Assembly: GCF_036226525.1 (NCBI RefSeq)
Contig: NZ_CP108487.1
Coordinates: 6,758,001-6,822,000 of the forward strand
DNA: 64,000 nucleotides
Direction: 5' to 3'
From: Kribbella sp. NBC_01245
Lineage (GTDB): Bacteria; Actinomycetota; Actinomycetes; Propionibacteriales; Kribbellaceae
The translations under genes and the position numbers were made by a program. The notes below the pieces were generated by a model. The model was not told the origin of the DNA and did no database searches. It saw nothing but the letters and a program-made list of their open reading frames with translations. Positions 1 through 8,240 of this stretch are shown here, piece by piece. Position 1 is the first letter of the stretch. Each line of letters starts with the position of its first letter.

Positions 1-27
1 CCAGCCGAGCGGGCTATGGTCAGGGGC

Positions 28-1203
28 ATGAGTGGTGAGGCGCTGCTGGTCTTCGACGAGGGATTGACCGCCTACGACTTCGGTCACGGTCATCCGATGA
101 GCCCGATCCGGATCGACCTGACCGTTCGGTTGGCCCGGGCGCTCGGCGTACTCGATCAGCTCAAGGTGGTGCCCGCGCCGGTCGCGGATGACGCGCTGCT
201 CGCGACCGTGCATACGCCGGAGTACATCGCGGCCGTCAAGCGCGCCGGCGACGACCCGAACGTGCCGGATCTCGCGCACGGCCTCGGCACCGACGACACC
301 TATTGCTTTCCGCAGATGCACGAGGCATCGGCCCACGTGGTCGGCGCCTCCGTCGAGGCGGCCCGCGCGGTCTGGTCCGGCGAGGTGCTGCACGCGGCGA
401 ACGTGGCCGGCGGTCTGCACCACGCGATGCCGTCGATGGCGAGCGGCTTCTGCGTCTACAACGATCCGGCCGTCGCGATCCAGTGGCTGCTCGACCAAGG
501 CGCCGAGCGGGTCGCGTACGTCGACGTCGACGTCCACCACGGCGACGGCGTACAGGCTGTCTTCTACAACGACCCGCGGGTCCTGACCGTCAGCCTGCAC
601 GAGTCGCCGACCACGCTTTTCCCGGGGACGGGCTCGGCGGGGGAGACGGGCGGCCCGGGCGCCGAAGGTACGGCGGTCAACATCCCGCTGCCGCCCGGCA
701 CGGGTGATGCCGGTTGGCTGCGGGCCTTCCACGCGATCGTGCCGGACGTGGTGAAGGCCTTCCGCCCGTCGATCCTGGTCACCCAGCACGGCTGCGACTC
801 CCACGTCGAGGATCCACTCGCGCATCTGACCAAGACGGTCGACGGTCAGCGTGCGGCGTACATCGCACTGCATGACCTCGCCCATGAGGTCTGCGACGGC
901 AAATGGGTCGCGACCGGTGGCGGTGGTTACGCGATTGTCGAGGTCGTTCCGCGAGCGTGGACGCACTTGCTCGCGATCGTCGCGGGTCACCCGATCGACC
1001 CGGCTACGCCCGTGCCGGAGTCTTGGCGCGACGAGGTCCGGATGCGGCTCGGCCAGGTCGCGCCGTCGCGGATGACCGACGGCCGCGACGCGACGTACAC
1101 CGACTGGTCGTCCGGCTATAACCCCGACACCTGGCTCGACCGGTCGATCAAGGCGACCCGGGACGTGAGTTTCCCGCTGCTCGGGCTCGACCCGATGTAC
1201 TGA
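28..1203 (+). CDS. acuC: AcuC-type class I histone deacetylase-like protein (acetoin utilization protein)
   Basis: A 391-residue zinc hydrolase of the arginase/deacetylase fold. It is expected to remove acetyl groups from lysines, acetyl-CoA synthetase being the known substrate of Bacillus AcuC. Visible hallmarks are GLHHAM from residue 129, the metal-binding YVDVDVHHGDG at 164-174, HESP followed by FPGTG, and HGCDSH with the second metal-binding Asp. The ATG at 28 gives the usual family N-terminus (MSGEALLVFDEG); an in-frame ATG at 16 would add four residues. It lies upstream of the BdtA-like gene on the same strand with a 179-base gap. Family assignment is firm; the substrate here is unknown. 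Confidence 0.9.
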   Translation: MSGEALLVFDEGLTAYDFGHGHPMSPIRIDLTVRLARALGVLDQLKVVPAPVADDALLATVHTPEYIAAVKRAGDDPNVPDLAHGLGTDDTYCFPQMHEASAHVVGASVEAARAVWSGEVLHAANVAGGLHHAMPSMASGFCVYNDPAVAIQWLLDQGAERVAYVDVDVHHGDGVQAVFYNDPRVLTVSLHESPTTLFPGTGSAGETGGPGAEGTAVNIPLPPGTGDAGWLRAFHAIVPDVVKAFRPSILVTQHGCDSHVEDPLAHLTKTVDGQRAAYIALHDLAHEVCDGKWVATGGGGYAIVEVVPRAWTHLLAIVAGHPIDPATPVPESWRDEVRMRLGQVAPSRMTDGRDATYTDWSSGYNPDTWLDRSIKATRDVSFPLLGLDPMY

Positions 1204-1382
1204 GCTCCGCCCCACCATTTGGCGCCGCAAGGCTCGATTCGGGGGATTTGTCCGGATTCCGCCAGGTCACAGGGGCACCCCCTTTCCCATTCGCACCACG
1301 AGCCACTAGGCTCGACCTACGCGCGAGCGGAGGTGCCGGAGGGGAAGCCGGCGCACGACTCGGGCTGGAAGTGCGGTGCGTT

Positions 1383-1598
1383 ATGGCATCAAAGAAGTCC
1401 GGTGGTGAGCAGCCGCTTGCCGAGGTGAAGTTCCTGACCGTGGCCGAGGTGGCCACAGCCATGCGCGTGTCCAAGATGACCGTGTACCGGTTGGTGCATT
1501 CCGGCGAGCTGCCCGCGGTGCGGGTCGGCCGGTCCTTCCGGGTCTCCGAGGATGCCGTGCATGACTATCTCAAAGGCGCTTTCTTCCAAGCCGGATAA
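1383..1598 (+). CDS. bdtA: Small excisionase-type helix-turn-helix protein (BdtA-like)
   Basis: A 71-residue cytoplasmic DNA-binding protein of the MerR/excisionase winged-helix type. The core runs from about residue 16 (EVKFLTVAEVATAMRVSKMT) through VYRLVHSGELPAVRVGRSFR to a short C-terminal tail. The open frame extends upstream to 1248, but the ATG at 1383 gives the length and N-terminus of the actinobacterial family, including Streptomyces BdtA (a BldD target) and mycobacterial Rv0500A. As in those genomes it sits near the bS22 and epimerase genes, though here a MarR/amidohydrolase/GNAT set lies between. The DNA target is unknown. A hairpin follows at 1608. Confidence 0.85.
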   Translation: MASKKSGGEQPLAEVKFLTVAEVATAMRVSKMTVYRLVHSGELPAVRVGRSFRVSEDAVHDYLKGAFFQAG

Positions 1599-1607
1599 CT
1601 ACGAGAG

Positions 1608-1645
1608 CGAAGCGGCCGATCCTCTACCAGGGACCGGCCGCTTCG
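1608..1645. terminator. Hairpin between convergent bdtA-like and marR genes
   Basis: A perfect 11-bp inverted repeat (CGAAGCGGCCG at 1608-1618 and its complement at 1635-1645) encloses a 16-base loop. It begins 9 bases after the bdtA-like stop and lies 38 bases from the convergent MarR stop. There is no clear T-run, so it would work as an actinobacterial-type terminator for both directions. Confidence 0.6.
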
Positions 1646-1682
1646 TCATGCCACTGCTTTGTCTTGCTTTGGCCGTACGTCG

Positions 1683-2219
1683 TCAGCTGACCGGCGTACG
1701 ACGTGCGCGGCCGGGCGTCGTGCCGCGTGCGGCGGTCAGTCGCGAGATCTCGCGAAGCGCGCGCGTTGCCTGCTCGACCAGCTCAGGCGGTACGTCGGCC
1801 AAGTGGTCCGCGTGTGCGGCGGATGCGGCCCGCACAGCCTTCTCGGCCAGCGCGACGCCTTCGTCGGTGAGACGGATCTGCGTGCCGCGGCCGTCATCCG
1901 GATCGGCCTCGCGCACGACCAGGCCACGGTTGGCCAGCTGATTCGTCAGATTACTCGTGCCGCCGGTCGAGAGCAACAGCCCGCGGCTCAACTCACTCGG
2001 CTTCAACTGGAACGGCGGCCCACTCCGCCGCAACGTGACCAGCACATCGAACTCGGCGGTCGTGAGCCCCAACTCGGGTAGCAGCTGACGAGTCGATTCC
2101 GTCAGCTCGCCGTTCAACGTCATCAGCCGCTTGGCCAGTTCGGTAGTCGGGTGCAGCACATCGGGCAGTTCTACCTGCCACGCCTTCATCAACTGCTCCA
2201 CCCGATCCATGGTTGACAT
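1683..2219 (-). CDS. MarR-family transcriptional regulator
   Basis: A 178-residue winged-helix regulator. Helix-rich dimerisation regions flank a wHTH core at about residues 50-115: LTTAEFDVLVTLRRSG, then LSRGLLLSTGGTSNLTNQL, then the wing VVREADPDDGRGTQIRLTDEG. The DPDDGRG wing is typical of MarR proteins. It is divergent from the amidohydrolase gene at 2275, with a 55-base gap holding a perfect inverted repeat (2239-2254). It therefore probably represses that gene and itself; the ligand is not predictable. Start ATG at 2219; an in-frame ATG three codons later is possible. Confidence 0.88.
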   Translation of the reverse strand: MSTMDRVEQLMKAWQVELPDVLHPTTELAKRLMTLNGELTESTRQLLPELGLTTAEFDVLVTLRRSGPPFQLKPSELSRGLLLSTGGTSNLTNQLANRGLVVREADPDDGRGTQIRLTDEGVALAEKAVRAASAAHADHLADVPPELVEQATRALREISRLTAARGTTPGRARRTPVS

Positions 2220-2238
2220 CCTAGGTCTCTTTGGTGAT

Positions 2239-2254
2239 AGCTTTCAAAAAAGCT
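2239..2254. promoter_or_regulatory. Candidate MarR operator between marR and amidohydrolase genes
   Basis: AGCTTT-CAAA-AAAGCT is a perfect 6-bp inverted repeat with a 4-base spacer, lying in the 55-base intergenic region shared by the two divergent genes. Size and placement fit a MarR dimer site. That the neighbouring MarR binds it is inference. Confidence 0.5.
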
Positions 2255-2274
2255 TTCTTGTGAAGGGAAATCTC

Positions 2275-3540
2275 ATGCGTCTCCTGCTCCGTGGCGGAAC
2301 GGTCATCGATACAGATCCCGAGCCGACCGTCCGACCCAACACCGACGTCCTGATCGAAGACGGCCGCATCCTGGCCGTCGGCCCAGGGCTAGACGTCCAG
2401 GACGCTGAGGTCATCGACGCGTCGGGTCGCTACGTGTTGCCGGGCTTCGTCGACACTCATCGCCATGTCTGGGAGACGGCCCTGCGCGGTATCGGCGCCG
2501 ACCTAGACCTCGGCGGTTACCTGTATCGCGTCCTCGGTGAACTCGGCCCGCGCTTCACTCCCGAGGACCTCTACACCGGCAATCTCGCCGGGGCGCTGGA
2601 GTGCCTCGACGCGGGCATCACCACCGTGCAGGACTTCTCGCACATCCAGTCGTCCGCCGAGCACACCGACGCCTTGATCGGAGGCCTTCGCGCTTCGGGT
2701 ATCCGGGCGATCTTCGGTTACGGATATCCACCGCTCGCCGACGTACCTCTCGACCAGGCCGAGGTGGCTCGCGTCCGCGACACGTACTTCCCCGACCAGC
2801 CGGGCCTGTTGACGATGGCCCTCGCCGCGATCGGACCGTCGTACGCGTCGGCGGCTTCGGTCGAGTCGGATTGGCGCCTCGCGGCCGACCTCGGGCTGCC
2901 GATCGTGGCGCACGTGAGCAGTGGCCCGGTCGCGGAGAAGCCGGTCGAGTTCCTTGCCCAGCGCAACCTTCTTGGACCGCGAACCCTTTATGTACATGGC
3001 AATTCGCTGCCCGACAGTGAGCTGAAGCTGATCGCGGAGAGCGGCGGCGCGGTGTCGATCACGCCGGCGATCGAGGAGCAGATGTCGGTTGGTGCTCCGA
3101 TGGTCGGGCGGCTGCGCGCTCACCGTGTGACGACCGGACTCGGGATCGACGTCGTCGCAGCGGTGGCGGGGGACATGTTCTCGGTGATGCGCGCGACGCT
3201 CGCGATCGGCACGCGTGGCACCGGCTCGAAGCCGACGGCTGCCGAGGTGCTCCGGCTGGCCACGCTCGACGGCGCGCGTGCGCTCGGTCTGGCAGACCAG
3301 GTCGGCTCGCTCCAGGTCGGCAAGCAGGCCGATATCCAGCTCATCCGGGCCGACGACATCAACCTCGCGGGTGGTTCGCACGACCCGATCGCGACCGTCG
3401 TGACCGGTGCTCACCCAGGCAACGTCGACACCGTCCTGGTCGCGGGCGTGCCGGTGAAGCGGCAAGGTCGGCTCCTGCATCCGGCGTTGACTGAGACCCT
3501 CAGCGCCCTCAGCGCGACCACTCGCCGCGTCGTCGCTTGA
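2275..3540 (+). CDS. Amidohydrolase-family metal-dependent hydrolase (TrzN/SsnA-like)
   Basis: A 421-residue cytoplasmic metalloenzyme of the amidohydrolase superfamily, as in cytosine deaminase or chlorohydrolases. The N-terminal beta-sandwich strand (LLLRGGTVID) leads to the metal-binding THRH motif (His62 and His64, in GFVDTHRHVWE). AHVS and YVHGNSL carry later His ligands, and GLGIDVVAA a late Asp. The C-terminus has the DQVGSLQVGKQADIQLI strand typical of the family. ATG 2275 is preceded by GAAGGGA; the frame runs back to 2131, but that would cover the divergent marR promoter. Divergent MarR control is likely. Substrate (a deaminated heterocycle or similar) unknown. Confidence 0.85.
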   Translation: MRLLLRGGTVIDTDPEPTVRPNTDVLIEDGRILAVGPGLDVQDAEVIDASGRYVLPGFVDTHRHVWETALRGIGADLDLGGYLYRVLGELGPRFTPEDLYTGNLAGALECLDAGITTVQDFSHIQSSAEHTDALIGGLRASGIRAIFGYGYPPLADVPLDQAEVARVRDTYFPDQPGLLTMALAAIGPSYASAASVESDWRLAADLGLPIVAHVSSGPVAEKPVEFLAQRNLLGPRTLYVHGNSLPDSELKLIAESGGAVSITPAIEEQMSVGAPMVGRLRAHRVTTGLGIDVVAAVAGDMFSVMRATLAIGTRGTGSKPTAAEVLRLATLDGARALGLADQVGSLQVGKQADIQLIRADDINLAGGSHDPIATVVTGAHPGNVDTVLVAGVPVKRQGRLLHPALTETLSALSATTRRVVA

Positions 3541-3560
3541 CCGTTGGTAAGACTGGAGCC

Positions 3561-4097
3561 ATGACGATCGACGAGCGCGAGCAGGTCCGGCTCGAGGGTG
3601 ACGGGCTGGTGTTGCGCGAATGGCGGGACTCCGACGTACCGCTGATGGTCGGGCTGTTCGACAATCCGGAGGTGGCGTACTGGACGCCACTGGTCTCGCC
3701 GTTCGACTTGGCGGCAGCGCAGGCATACCTGGAAACGGCTCGTCGTACGGCGGAGATCGGTGATCGCGTCCAGCTCGCGATCACGGTGGATGGCGAGGAG
3801 CCGCTCGGTGAGGTCTTGCTCAGCCGGTCGCACAACAGCCTCGGCTACGCGATCGGCCCGGCCCATCGCGGTCAGGCGCTGGCCTCCCGTGCGCTGCGGC
3901 TGCTGACCGATTACGCCCACCGCGTCGCGGGGATCAAGCAGGTCATCCTCGAGATCGAGGCGGACAACGCGGGCAGTGTCGCGGTCGCGAAGGCCGCTGG
4001 TTATGTGCTGACCGAGCGCGATCCGGTCGTCGTCGTCGACAAGGGCCGGACCTGCACGTTGTACGTGTGGGAACACCTCAGCGGCTTCGGGCGGTAG
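3561..4097 (+). CDS. GNAT-family N-acetyltransferase
   Basis: A 178-residue acetyltransferase of the RimJ/RimL-like GNAT class. It begins LVLREWRDSDVPLMVGLFDNPEVAYW, a typical first strand-helix, and has the acetyl-CoA loop region YAIGPAHRGQALASRALRLL and the C-terminal NAGSVAVAKAAGY motif. The ATG at 3561 has GGAG four bases upstream (in CTGGAGCC) and starts 20 bases after the amidohydrolase stop, suggesting one transcript. The acceptor substrate is unknown. Confidence 0.85.
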   Translation: MTIDEREQVRLEGDGLVLREWRDSDVPLMVGLFDNPEVAYWTPLVSPFDLAAAQAYLETARRTAEIGDRVQLAITVDGEEPLGEVLLSRSHNSLGYAIGPAHRGQALASRALRLLTDYAHRVAGIKQVILEIEADNAGSVAVAKAAGYVLTERDPVVVVDKGRTCTLYVWEHLSGFGR

Positions 4098-4239
4098 ATT
4101 TAGCTTCCACATGGGGGATTGCCCGTGCTGCACGTGTTAGTACAACTGTGTTGGTATGAGCCGAGTGGGCGCGACTTAGGTGAGTGGCGGCCCAGCAGGT
4201 AGGCTTTGCCGACGCTCTCTTAAGTTTGGAAGGTCCACA

Positions 4240-4341
4240 GTGGGTTCGGTCATCAAGAAGCGCCGTAAGCGTATGGCGAAGAAGAAGCACCGCAAGTTGC
4301 TGAAGAAGACGCGGGTTCAGCGCCGCAAGCTCGGTAAGTAA
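4240..4341 (+). CDS. 30S ribosomal protein bS22 (AURKAIP1/COX24-domain, 33 aa)
   Basis: A 33-residue, extremely basic protein that begins [17 protein letters not shown] and ends RVQRRKLGK. It matches the actinobacterial AURKAIP1/COX24-domain family, identified in mycobacterial ribosome structures as bS22 (Rv0500B type), a small-subunit protein near the decoding centre. The start is GTG with a strong GGAAGG at 4228-4233, six bases upstream. It lies 30 bases before the epimerase gene, as in Mycobacterium (Rv0500B-Rv0501). It is easily missed by gene callers because of its size. Confidence 0.92.
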   Translation: MGSVIKKRRKRMAKKKHRKLLKKTRVQRRKLGK

Positions 4342-4371
4342 CCGCCGGAGCCGATCGAGCCGGAGGTCTGC

Positions 4372-5379
4372 GTGGCGCGCGTGGTGATGGTGACGGGTGT
4401 CTCGAGAGACGCCGGTGCACGGTGCGCGCGCCGGCTCGCGGCAGATCCGGCGATCGGTGCGGTGATCGGTATCGACGTCGTTCCGCCACGCGCGGAACTC
4501 GGTCGTGTCCGGTTCGTGCGGGCCGACATCCGTAATCCCGTGATCGCCAAGGTGATCGCGGGTGAGGACGTCGACACCGTCGTTCATACCGGCGTGGTGG
4601 CCACCCCCGGCAGCGCCGGTGGGCGGTCGTCGATGAAAGAGATCAACGTCATCGGCACCATGCAGTTGCTCGCCGCGTGCCAGAAGGCGCCCGGCGTGGC
4701 CAAGCTGGTGGTGAAGTCGTCCACCACGGTGTACGGCGCGGGTCCGCGCGACCCCGCCTTGTTCACCGAGGAGATGGCGCCACGGGCGATACCGCAGACG
4801 GGGCTGAGCAAGGACGCCGTCGAGGTCGAGGGTTACGTGCGGGGTTTCGCCCGGCGCCGGCCCGACGTCTGCGTCACCACGTTGCGGATGGCCAACTGGA
4901 TCGGCCCATCGACCGATTCACCGATCACGCGCTACTTCGGCATGCCCGTCATCCCGACCGTGCTCGGGTTCGACGCCCGGCTGCAGTTCCTGCACGAGTC
5001 CGATGGCGTCGAGGCGATTCACCACGCCGCGATGAACGATCTACCCGGCACCTTCAACCTTGCCGGTGACGGGATTCTCTCCCTCTCCCAGGCGATCCGA
5101 CGTCTCGGCCGGCCGGCCTTGCCGCTGCCGTCCTTCACTGCGTCCAGTACGGCGATGCTGGTGCGACGCGCGCGATTGGCCGACTTCTCGCCGGACCAGA
5201 TGACGTATCTGACGTATGGCCGGGCGGTCGACACCACTCGTATGCGCGCCGAGTTCGGCTTCGAGCCGGGTTACACCACGGCCGCCGCCTTCGAGGACTT
5301 CCGCCAGTCGATCGGCACGGGCGCACTCACCAACGCGTCCCGCCTGGTCTCAGCCGGTCTAGGGGCACTGCGTGGCTGA
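4372..5379 (+). CDS. NAD-dependent epimerase/dehydratase (SDR family, Rv0501-like)
   Basis: A 335-residue extended short-chain dehydrogenase. The N-terminal nucleotide-binding segment (RVVMVTGVSRDAGARCARRL) is looser than the canonical GxxGxxG. VVHTGVV and VKSSTTVYG follow, but the usual YxxxK appears only as a weak LSKDAVEVE region, so catalysis on a sugar nucleotide is uncertain. Start GTG 4372 with CGGAGG upstream. Its stop overlaps the acyltransferase start by 8 bases, implying coupled translation. The order bS22-epimerase-acyltransferase is the same as Mycobacterium Rv0500B-Rv0502 (galE2 neighbourhood). Confidence 0.8.
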   Translation: MARVVMVTGVSRDAGARCARRLAADPAIGAVIGIDVVPPRAELGRVRFVRADIRNPVIAKVIAGEDVDTVVHTGVVATPGSAGGRSSMKEINVIGTMQLLAACQKAPGVAKLVVKSSTTVYGAGPRDPALFTEEMAPRAIPQTGLSKDAVEVEGYVRGFARRRPDVCVTTLRMANWIGPSTDSPITRYFGMPVIPTVLGFDARLQFLHESDGVEAIHHAAMNDLPGTFNLAGDGILSLSQAIRRLGRPALPLPSFTASSTAMLVRRARLADFSPDQMTYLTYGRAVDTTRMRAEFGFEPGYTTAAAFEDFRQSIGTGALTNASRLVSAGLGALRG

Positions 5380-6730
5380 CGCGGACATCATCCCGATCGG
5401 CTCTGGCGGCCGACCCGGTCGAGGTAGCGGCCGTCGTACGACGCCCTCGGCCGCGGCTCGTTCACTCGCAGGTCCCGCCGCCGCCAAGGCCAAACGCAAA
5501 CCCGAGCCGGACGCCGAAGAGCCCACCACGCCCTCGGCTACGCCCAAGTCTTCCGCCCGCTCGAGCCGCGCTGCCACTGGGACCGGGCGCGCGAAGTCGA
5601 CCAACGGCAAGTCCTCGCAGAACGGCGCGGCCCGCGGACGCCGTTCGGCCGGCCCCGTCGACGCTTCAGATGCTGCGGCCGGTACGACGGAACCGAGCGC
5701 GTCGATCGGCACACCAGGTGAGCCCGGATCGGGCGCGTCTGGCGAGCCTGGATCGGGTCCGGCGCACGACGTACCAGCGGATGCGGCGGGCGGCGCGTAC
5801 GACGTACCGGGTGGTGCCGGTGGCGGCGCTGGAATTGGCGTCGAGCAGGCGGAGGCGTTCCTCGGTTTCGAGAAGCTGGTGCGCGAATGGCTCGGGCCGG
5901 ATGGCGAGCGCAAAGTGGCCGAACTATTGGCCTTCCTGCGGCGCCGGCTCACCGGGCAGTACGAGGTGGACGAATTCGGTTATGACGAGGAGCTCACCGA
6001 CGAGGTGTTCCTCACGCTGCTGCGTCCCTTGGCGGAGAAGTGGTTCCGCGTCGAGGTGCGCGGTATCGAGAACATCCCCGACACCGGTGGCGCGCTGATC
6101 GTGGCCAACCACTCGGGCACGATGCCGGTGGACGGGCTGATCACCCAGCTGATCGTGCGGGACCACGCGCATCGGCCGTTGCGCACCCTCGCCGCGGACC
6201 TGGTCTTCCAGACCCCGTTCGTAGGCGAGATGGCCCGCAAGGGTGGCGCGACGCTCGCCGGCAACGACGACGCGGAGCGCCTGCTCGGCCGTGGCGACCT
6301 GGTCGGGGTGTGGCCCGAGGGCTTCAAGGGCATCGGCAAACCGTTCAGCGAGCGGTACCGGCTGCAGCGGTTCGGCCGCGGGGGATTCGTCAGCGCCGCC
6401 ATGCGTACCGGCGTACCGATCGTGCCCTGCTCGATCGTCGGTGCCGAAGAGATCTACCCCTTGGTCGGCAACATCTCGTCCCTCGCCCGACTGCTCGGCG
6501 TGCCGTACATCCCGGTCACCCCGTTCTTCCCCCTGCTCGGCCCCCTCGGCCTGATCCCGCTGCCCTCGAAGTGGCTGATCGAATTCGGCGAGCCCATCCG
6601 CACCGACGAATTCGCCGAAGGCGCCGCCGACGACCCCATGCTCGTCTTCAACGTCACCGACCAGGTCCGCGAAACGATCCAGCAGACCCTCTACGCCCTC
6701 CTAATGCAACGCCGCAGCGTCTTCTTCTAA
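5372..6730 (+). CDS. PlsC-like lysophospholipid acyltransferase with long disordered N-terminus
   Basis: A 452-residue protein. Residues 1-150 are low-complexity, rich in Ala, Gly, Pro, Ser and Lys. From about 160 to 450 there is an acyltransferase domain: IVANHSGTMPVDGL (His and Asp separated by six residues rather than the HX4D spacing), the substrate motif VWPEGFKGIGKPFS, then VPIVPCSIVG. This matches the mycobacterial Rv0502 type, probably a membrane-surface acyl transfer enzyme of lipid synthesis. GTG start inside the epimerase gene. It ends before a palindrome (6738-6856) and a strong terminator (6866). Confidence 0.82.
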   Translation: MADADIIPIGSGGRPGRGSGRRTTPSAAARSLAGPAAAKAKRKPEPDAEEPTTPSATPKSSARSSRAATGTGRAKSTNGKSSQNGAARGRRSAGPVDASDAAAGTTEPSASIGTPGEPGSGASGEPGSGPAHDVPADAAGGAYDVPGGAGGGAGIGVEQAEAFLGFEKLVREWLGPDGERKVAELLAFLRRRLTGQYEVDEFGYDEELTDEVFLTLLRPLAEKWFRVEVRGIENIPDTGGALIVANHSGTMPVDGLITQLIVRDHAHRPLRTLAADLVFQTPFVGEMARKGGATLAGNDDAERLLGRGDLVGVWPEGFKGIGKPFSERYRLQRFGRGGFVSAAMRTGVPIVPCSIVGAEEIYPLVGNISSLARLLGVPYIPVTPFFPLLGPLGLIPLPSKWLIEFGEPIRTDEFAEGAADDPMLVFNVTDQVRETIQQTLYALLMQRRSVFF

Positions 6731-6737
6731 CCCCGGC

Positions 6738-6856
6738 CACCTACATCCCTTTGCGTTGATTGGTCCGAATCCGCCCGCCTGCGTCTCCTTCCAGCCGACC
6801 CGCCGCGGAATGGGCTAGCGGGATGCAGACCAATCAACGCAAAGGGGATGTAGGTG
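6738..6856. repeat. Palindromic extragenic element E1
   Basis: A 119-bp inverted repeat. The left arm (6738-6765) and right arm (6828-6856) are complementary except for one extra base in a C-run. The arm core is GCGTTGATTGGTCC, followed inward by GAATCCGCC. It belongs to the same family as the elements at 29045, 37936, 38102, 43693 and 57933. It lies between the acyltransferase stop and the bidirectional terminator, outside any gene. Confidence 0.85.
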
Positions 6857-6865
6857 AGCCCAAAA

Positions 6866-6899
6866 GGTCTGGCCCGGTGCGGGTGCACCGGGCCAGACC
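6866..6899. terminator. Strong bidirectional rho-independent terminator
   Basis: A perfect 15-bp GC-rich stem (GGTCTGGCCCGGTGC and its complement) with a 4-base loop. It is flanked on the left by AAAA (a T-run for the minus strand) and on the right by GTTTATT. It ends both the acyltransferase transcript and the DUF5667 transcript. Confidence 0.88.
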
Positions 6900-6918
6900 G
6901 TTTATTCGGGCGCCTGCT

Positions 6919-8133
6919 TTAGCGGCAGGGCGGTAGGAGGGGGAGGCAGAGCGGGTTCGGGATGCTCAGCGTGGGAAAGGGAAACCTCCACGGTGTCGTC
7001 GGCAAGGTCGGCGTCGGCAACGTTGGATGGGTCCCCGTCGGGGGCTTCGTCGTACCCGAGGGTGTTGGGGTCGTGGTCGGGTTCAAGTCCACCGAGGGAA
7101 TGATCGGCGTCGGGGTCGGGGTGGTCTGGGTGACCACCTCGCCGGACTTGGTCGGCGCGGTGGCCAAGGACACGCCCGGGCTGGTGTTCAGCGATGGAAA
7201 CGTCGTCGGCATGGACGACGGGCCTCCTGTGCTGGCCTCGCCGCCACCCGGTGCGACCGTCGGCTCCGAACCGCCGCCGTTGACCCGGGTCGGGCCACCG
7301 GACTTGACCGGCTTCGGCTTGTCGCAGTCGGTGCAGGCGCCGGCCGCGTGATCGGCCAGCTGACCGATGGTCGCGAGGGCCTGAACCGCTTGCTTCAGCG
7401 ATTCGGCGGGGAGTCGGGGCGCCAGGTCGGCCAGGGCCTGCCGGGCGTCGGTGATGAACGTGGTGACCGCACCGATCGCGGCCTTGTCCTCGTTCTGCTG
7501 GTAGGCCGCGACCAGCCGGGAGACGCCCCGGCGGGCCTGGACGGAGAAGTCGTCCAGGGTGCGGTTGATGGTGTCGACATCGCCACCGTCCTTCAGCAAC
7601 GCGTCGACCTCGGCGAGCCGGGTCATCGCGTGACCGAGCTCACGCCGGCCGCGGGAGTCATCCCCGACGCTGACGTTGGTGGAGACGTTCTCGATGCCAC
7701 GCTTCATGCCGTACAGCGCGTCGCCAGGCATAGCCTGCTGGGCTGCCGCTGCGGAACCGATGCCACCACCGAGTAGCACCAATGCCGCCGTACTGGCGAC
7801 CAAGCTGATCCGCCGACGCTGGCGGTGTCCGATATCTGTCACGGACGCGTCGTCCTCGCGGGGCGGCAATTCATCCGAAGCGTCTGGGCCACTGCGTACC
7901 ACGGTCGGAGTCGTCGCGGCACGGGCCGCTGCCTGCTCGAGGAGGCGGTGCCTCAGCTCGGCAGTGAACTCTGGTCGCGGTGCAACTGCGCCGGCGGTCC
8001 TCAGCCGTCCGACGAGTTCAACAGCGGTCGCAAGCTCGGGGTCATCGCTCAGTCGCGAAGAGTGACGGGGCCCGTGATCGACCGCATGCGCGAATGCCTC
8101 CGCGCGCGCTCGAGCCCTGTGCAAGTCACTCAT
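6919..8133 (-). CDS. rsbN: DUF5667 membrane protein, RsbN-like anti-sigma factor
   Basis: A 404-residue protein with one membrane segment. The cytoplasmic N-terminal part (about 1-110) carries FTAELRHRLLEQAAARA. A hydrophobic stretch, LVASTAALVLLGGGIGSAAA, leads to the DUF5667 signature MPGDALYGMKRGIENV and helical repeats to about 240. Residues 270-404 are a Pro/Thr/Ser-rich extracytoplasmic tail. It lies just downstream of the BldN-like sigma gene. In Streptomyces, rsbN follows bldN, encodes its membrane anti-sigma factor and is itself transcribed by sigma-BldN; a matching promoter is visible at 8189-8217. The role here is inferred from synteny and topology. Confidence 0.75.
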   Translation of the reverse strand: MSDLHRARARAEAFAHAVDHGPRHSSRLSDDPELATAVELVGRLRTAGAVAPRPEFTAELRHRLLEQAAARAATTPTVVRSGPDASDELPPREDDASVTDIGHRQRRRISLVASTAALVLLGGGIGSAAAAQQAMPGDALYGMKRGIENVSTNVSVGDDSRGRRELGHAMTRLAEVDALLKDGGDVDTINRTLDDFSVQARRGVSRLVAAYQQNEDKAAIGAVTTFITDARQALADLAPRLPAESLKQAVQALATIGQLADHAAGACTDCDKPKPVKSGGPTRVNGGGSEPTVAPGGGEASTGGPSSMPTTFPSLNTSPGVSLATAPTKSGEVVTQTTPTPTPIIPSVDLNPTTTPTPSGTTKPPTGTHPTLPTPTLPTTPWRFPFPTLSIPNPLCLPLLPPCR

Positions 8134-8188
8134 GAGTCCTAGTTCTCCTCAATGGCCAATCGGGGTCACCGACCGGTCCTCACCCAGG

Positions 8189-8217
8189 GCAACGAGGAAA
8201 CTCCCTGACGGGTTACG
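8189..8217 (-). promoter_or_regulatory. Candidate sigma-BldN-dependent promoter of the rsbN-like gene
   Basis: On the minus strand, CGTAAC (8212-8217) is followed after 17 bases by CGTTGC (8189-8194). The published Streptomyces sigma-BldN consensus, as I recall it, is CGTAAC-N16-CGTTGA. The site lies 56 bases upstream of the DUF5667 start codon, where a feedback promoter for the anti-sigma gene would be expected. Confidence 0.5.
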
Positions 8218-8240
8218 AAAGACATGCGTAGTGATCCACC

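Noticed and set aside
7027-7776. Plus-strand frames opposite the RsbN-like gene
   Set aside because: They are shadows of the Pro/Thr-rich tail and helical region of the minus-strand gene, with no start context.
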